A stretch of 64,000 nt of DNA, taken from assembly GCF_020511115.1 (NCBI RefSeq), contig NZ_JAJAVH010000014.1:1-64000 (forward strand). Direction: 5' to 3'. Below the pieces are notes generated by a model, which saw only the letters and a list, made by a program, of their open reading frames with translations, had not been told where the DNA came from and did no database searches. Origin of the DNA: Luteimonas panaciterrae. Lineage in GTDB: Bacteria; Pseudomonadota; Gammaproteobacteria; Xanthomonadales; Xanthomonadaceae. The position numbers and the translations under genes are program-made. The stretch's first letter is position 1; every line of letters starts with the position of its first letter. Of the stretch, positions 63,233 through 64,000 are shown piece after piece.

Positions 63233-64000
63233 GCTAATTGTTGTAGACGTTGGGCATGGCAATTGCGCCATTATTCAACATGGCACTGAGGCCATCGTCA
63301 TTGATGCCCCAGCGAAGCCCATCGTCGCGCGAATTCTGGATGAGCTCGGCATTCAATCGATAAATTATTTAGTCCTATCGCACGCAGATGCAGATCATCT
63401 ATCCGGCGCGGTCCCTCTGATTCTCAATCGGGAACGCCCCGTTGCCCATGTGTATGTCAATCCGGACAGACGGACTTCGCAGGCGTGGTTGCGATTTCGC
63501 CAAGCTGTAGCTACTGCACACAAAGAATTTCAGACCGCCACGACGGTCCATCCTTCGGTAAGCACTGCCGATTCTGGCACTATCACTATGGCTGGAACCA
63601 CCTTGCACATCGTGCATCCACAACCTGAAATGTGCTTGACCGGCACGGGCGGAATCGATATCGATGGACAGAAGGTCACGGCAAATAACATGTCTGCCGT
63701 AGTTTTGGTCGAGCACAATGGGAACAGGATTTGTTTGCTAGCTGGTGACGCAGACCGACGCAGCCTCGATCGCATGGTTGACAACAAAGCTAACCTGCAT
63801 GCTCAGATACTGATCTTTCCACACCACGGCGGACGCGCCGCCGTCAGCGACAACCGGAGTTTCGCCCGCGACCTTGTCGCATCTGTCGAACCTTCAGTTG
63901 TACTGTTCTCGCTCGGCCGCGGTTCTCACGGCACCCCTCGCCCTGAAATTGTTGCCGGCGTCAGAGAAGCAATGACCGAACAGCCGTCTCCCTACATCGC
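63219..64000 (+). CDS. ComEC-like metallo-beta-lactamase-fold protein (3' end outside window)
   Basis: About 260 residues are visible before the window edge. The start ATG lies 14 bases before the receiver stop. Metal-binding motifs of the ComEC/Rec2 nuclease branch are present: 'DVGHGNC' at the N-terminus, H-x-D-x-D-H in 'LSHADADHLSG', an aspartate in 'ICLLAGDAD' and histidines in 'LIFPHHGGR', followed by 'LFSLGRGSHGTPRPEI'. No membrane segment is visible, so it resembles the free MBL domain of ComEC rather than a DNA-uptake channel. A hydrolase acting on nucleic acids or nucleotides is probable. It is the best candidate for the effector of the four-gene system. Length and any further domains are unknown. 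Confidence 0.85.
   Translation, partial: MASSELIVVDVGHGNCAIIQHGTEAIVIDAPAKPIVARILDELGIQSINYLVLSHADADHLSGAVPLILNRERPVAHVYVNPDRRTSQAWLRFRQAVATAHKEFQTATTVHPSVSTADSGTITMAGTTLHIVHPQPEMCLTGTGGIDIDGQKVTANNMSAVVLVEHNGNRICLLAGDADRRSLDRMVDNKANLHAQILIFPHHGGRAAVSDNRSFARDLVASVEPSVVLFSLGRGSHGTPRPEIVAGVREAMTEQPSPYI

Overview
The window looks like a chromosomal piece of a GC-rich gammaproteobacterium of the Lysobacterales (Xanthomonadales), probably Rhodanobacteraceae or Lysobacteraceae. The reasons are a TonB-dependent receptor of the Xanthomonas/Caulobacter type, a secreted M4 protease with CRP/Clp-like sites upstream, a xanthomonad-like Dxs and GumN-type proteins. This is inference from protein families; no rRNA or tRNA gene is visible.

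Layout. (1) 1-2275: a lipase cut by the window edge and an alpha/beta hydrolase. (2) 2532-19072: a saccharide-utilisation locus. A TonB receptor, SDR and DgoK run left. A DapA-like lyase and an enolase-superfamily enzyme run right. An MFS transporter, IclR regulator, esterase, DgoA aldolase and aldose-epimerase-like protein run left. A GH105-like hydrolase, a second enolase-superfamily enzyme and two tandemly duplicated GH16 enzymes run right. DgoK plus DgoA form the lower De Ley-Doudoroff route (2-keto-3-deoxygalactonate to pyruvate and glyceraldehyde-3-phosphate), so the substrate is probably a galactose-rich, perhaps uronate- or anhydrogalactose-containing polysaccharide. Three copies of one 15-bp palindrome sit at three promoter regions of this locus and are the likely operator of the IclR protein. 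(3) 19305-21613: an ATP-grasp enzyme and a membrane histidine kinase. (4) 21837-36716: a tight three-gene operon for very large secreted or outer-membrane proteins, including a 2573-residue protein with eleven near-identical 116-residue DUF11-type repeats and an OmpA-like C-terminus. (5) 37129-49864: response regulator, M4 protease, lipoproteins, secreted epoxide-hydrolase-like protein, acyl-CoA dehydrogenase, HNH nuclease, dxs, TraB/GumN protein and cupin; mostly ordinary chromosome.

(6) From about 49930 to the right edge the sequence is more AT-rich and has the marks of a genomic island: paired TGCCCCC repeats, a phage-protein remnant, an Rhs toxin with a probable lipoprotein immunity partner, a controller-type XRE regulator with a C-box-like operator, a strongly folded leader RNA, an AlpA-like regulator, a phage-type zinc-finger protein and a winged-helix protein. 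At its right end four codirectional, tightly packed genes encode an N6-adenine DNA methyltransferase, a protein with two GHKL ATPase modules (MORC/Hsp90-like plus histidine-kinase-like), a receiver-domain protein and a ComEC-like metallo-beta-lactamase protein cut by the window edge. I consider this last set the best candidate for an undescribed system, probably anti-phage or anti-DNA signalling.
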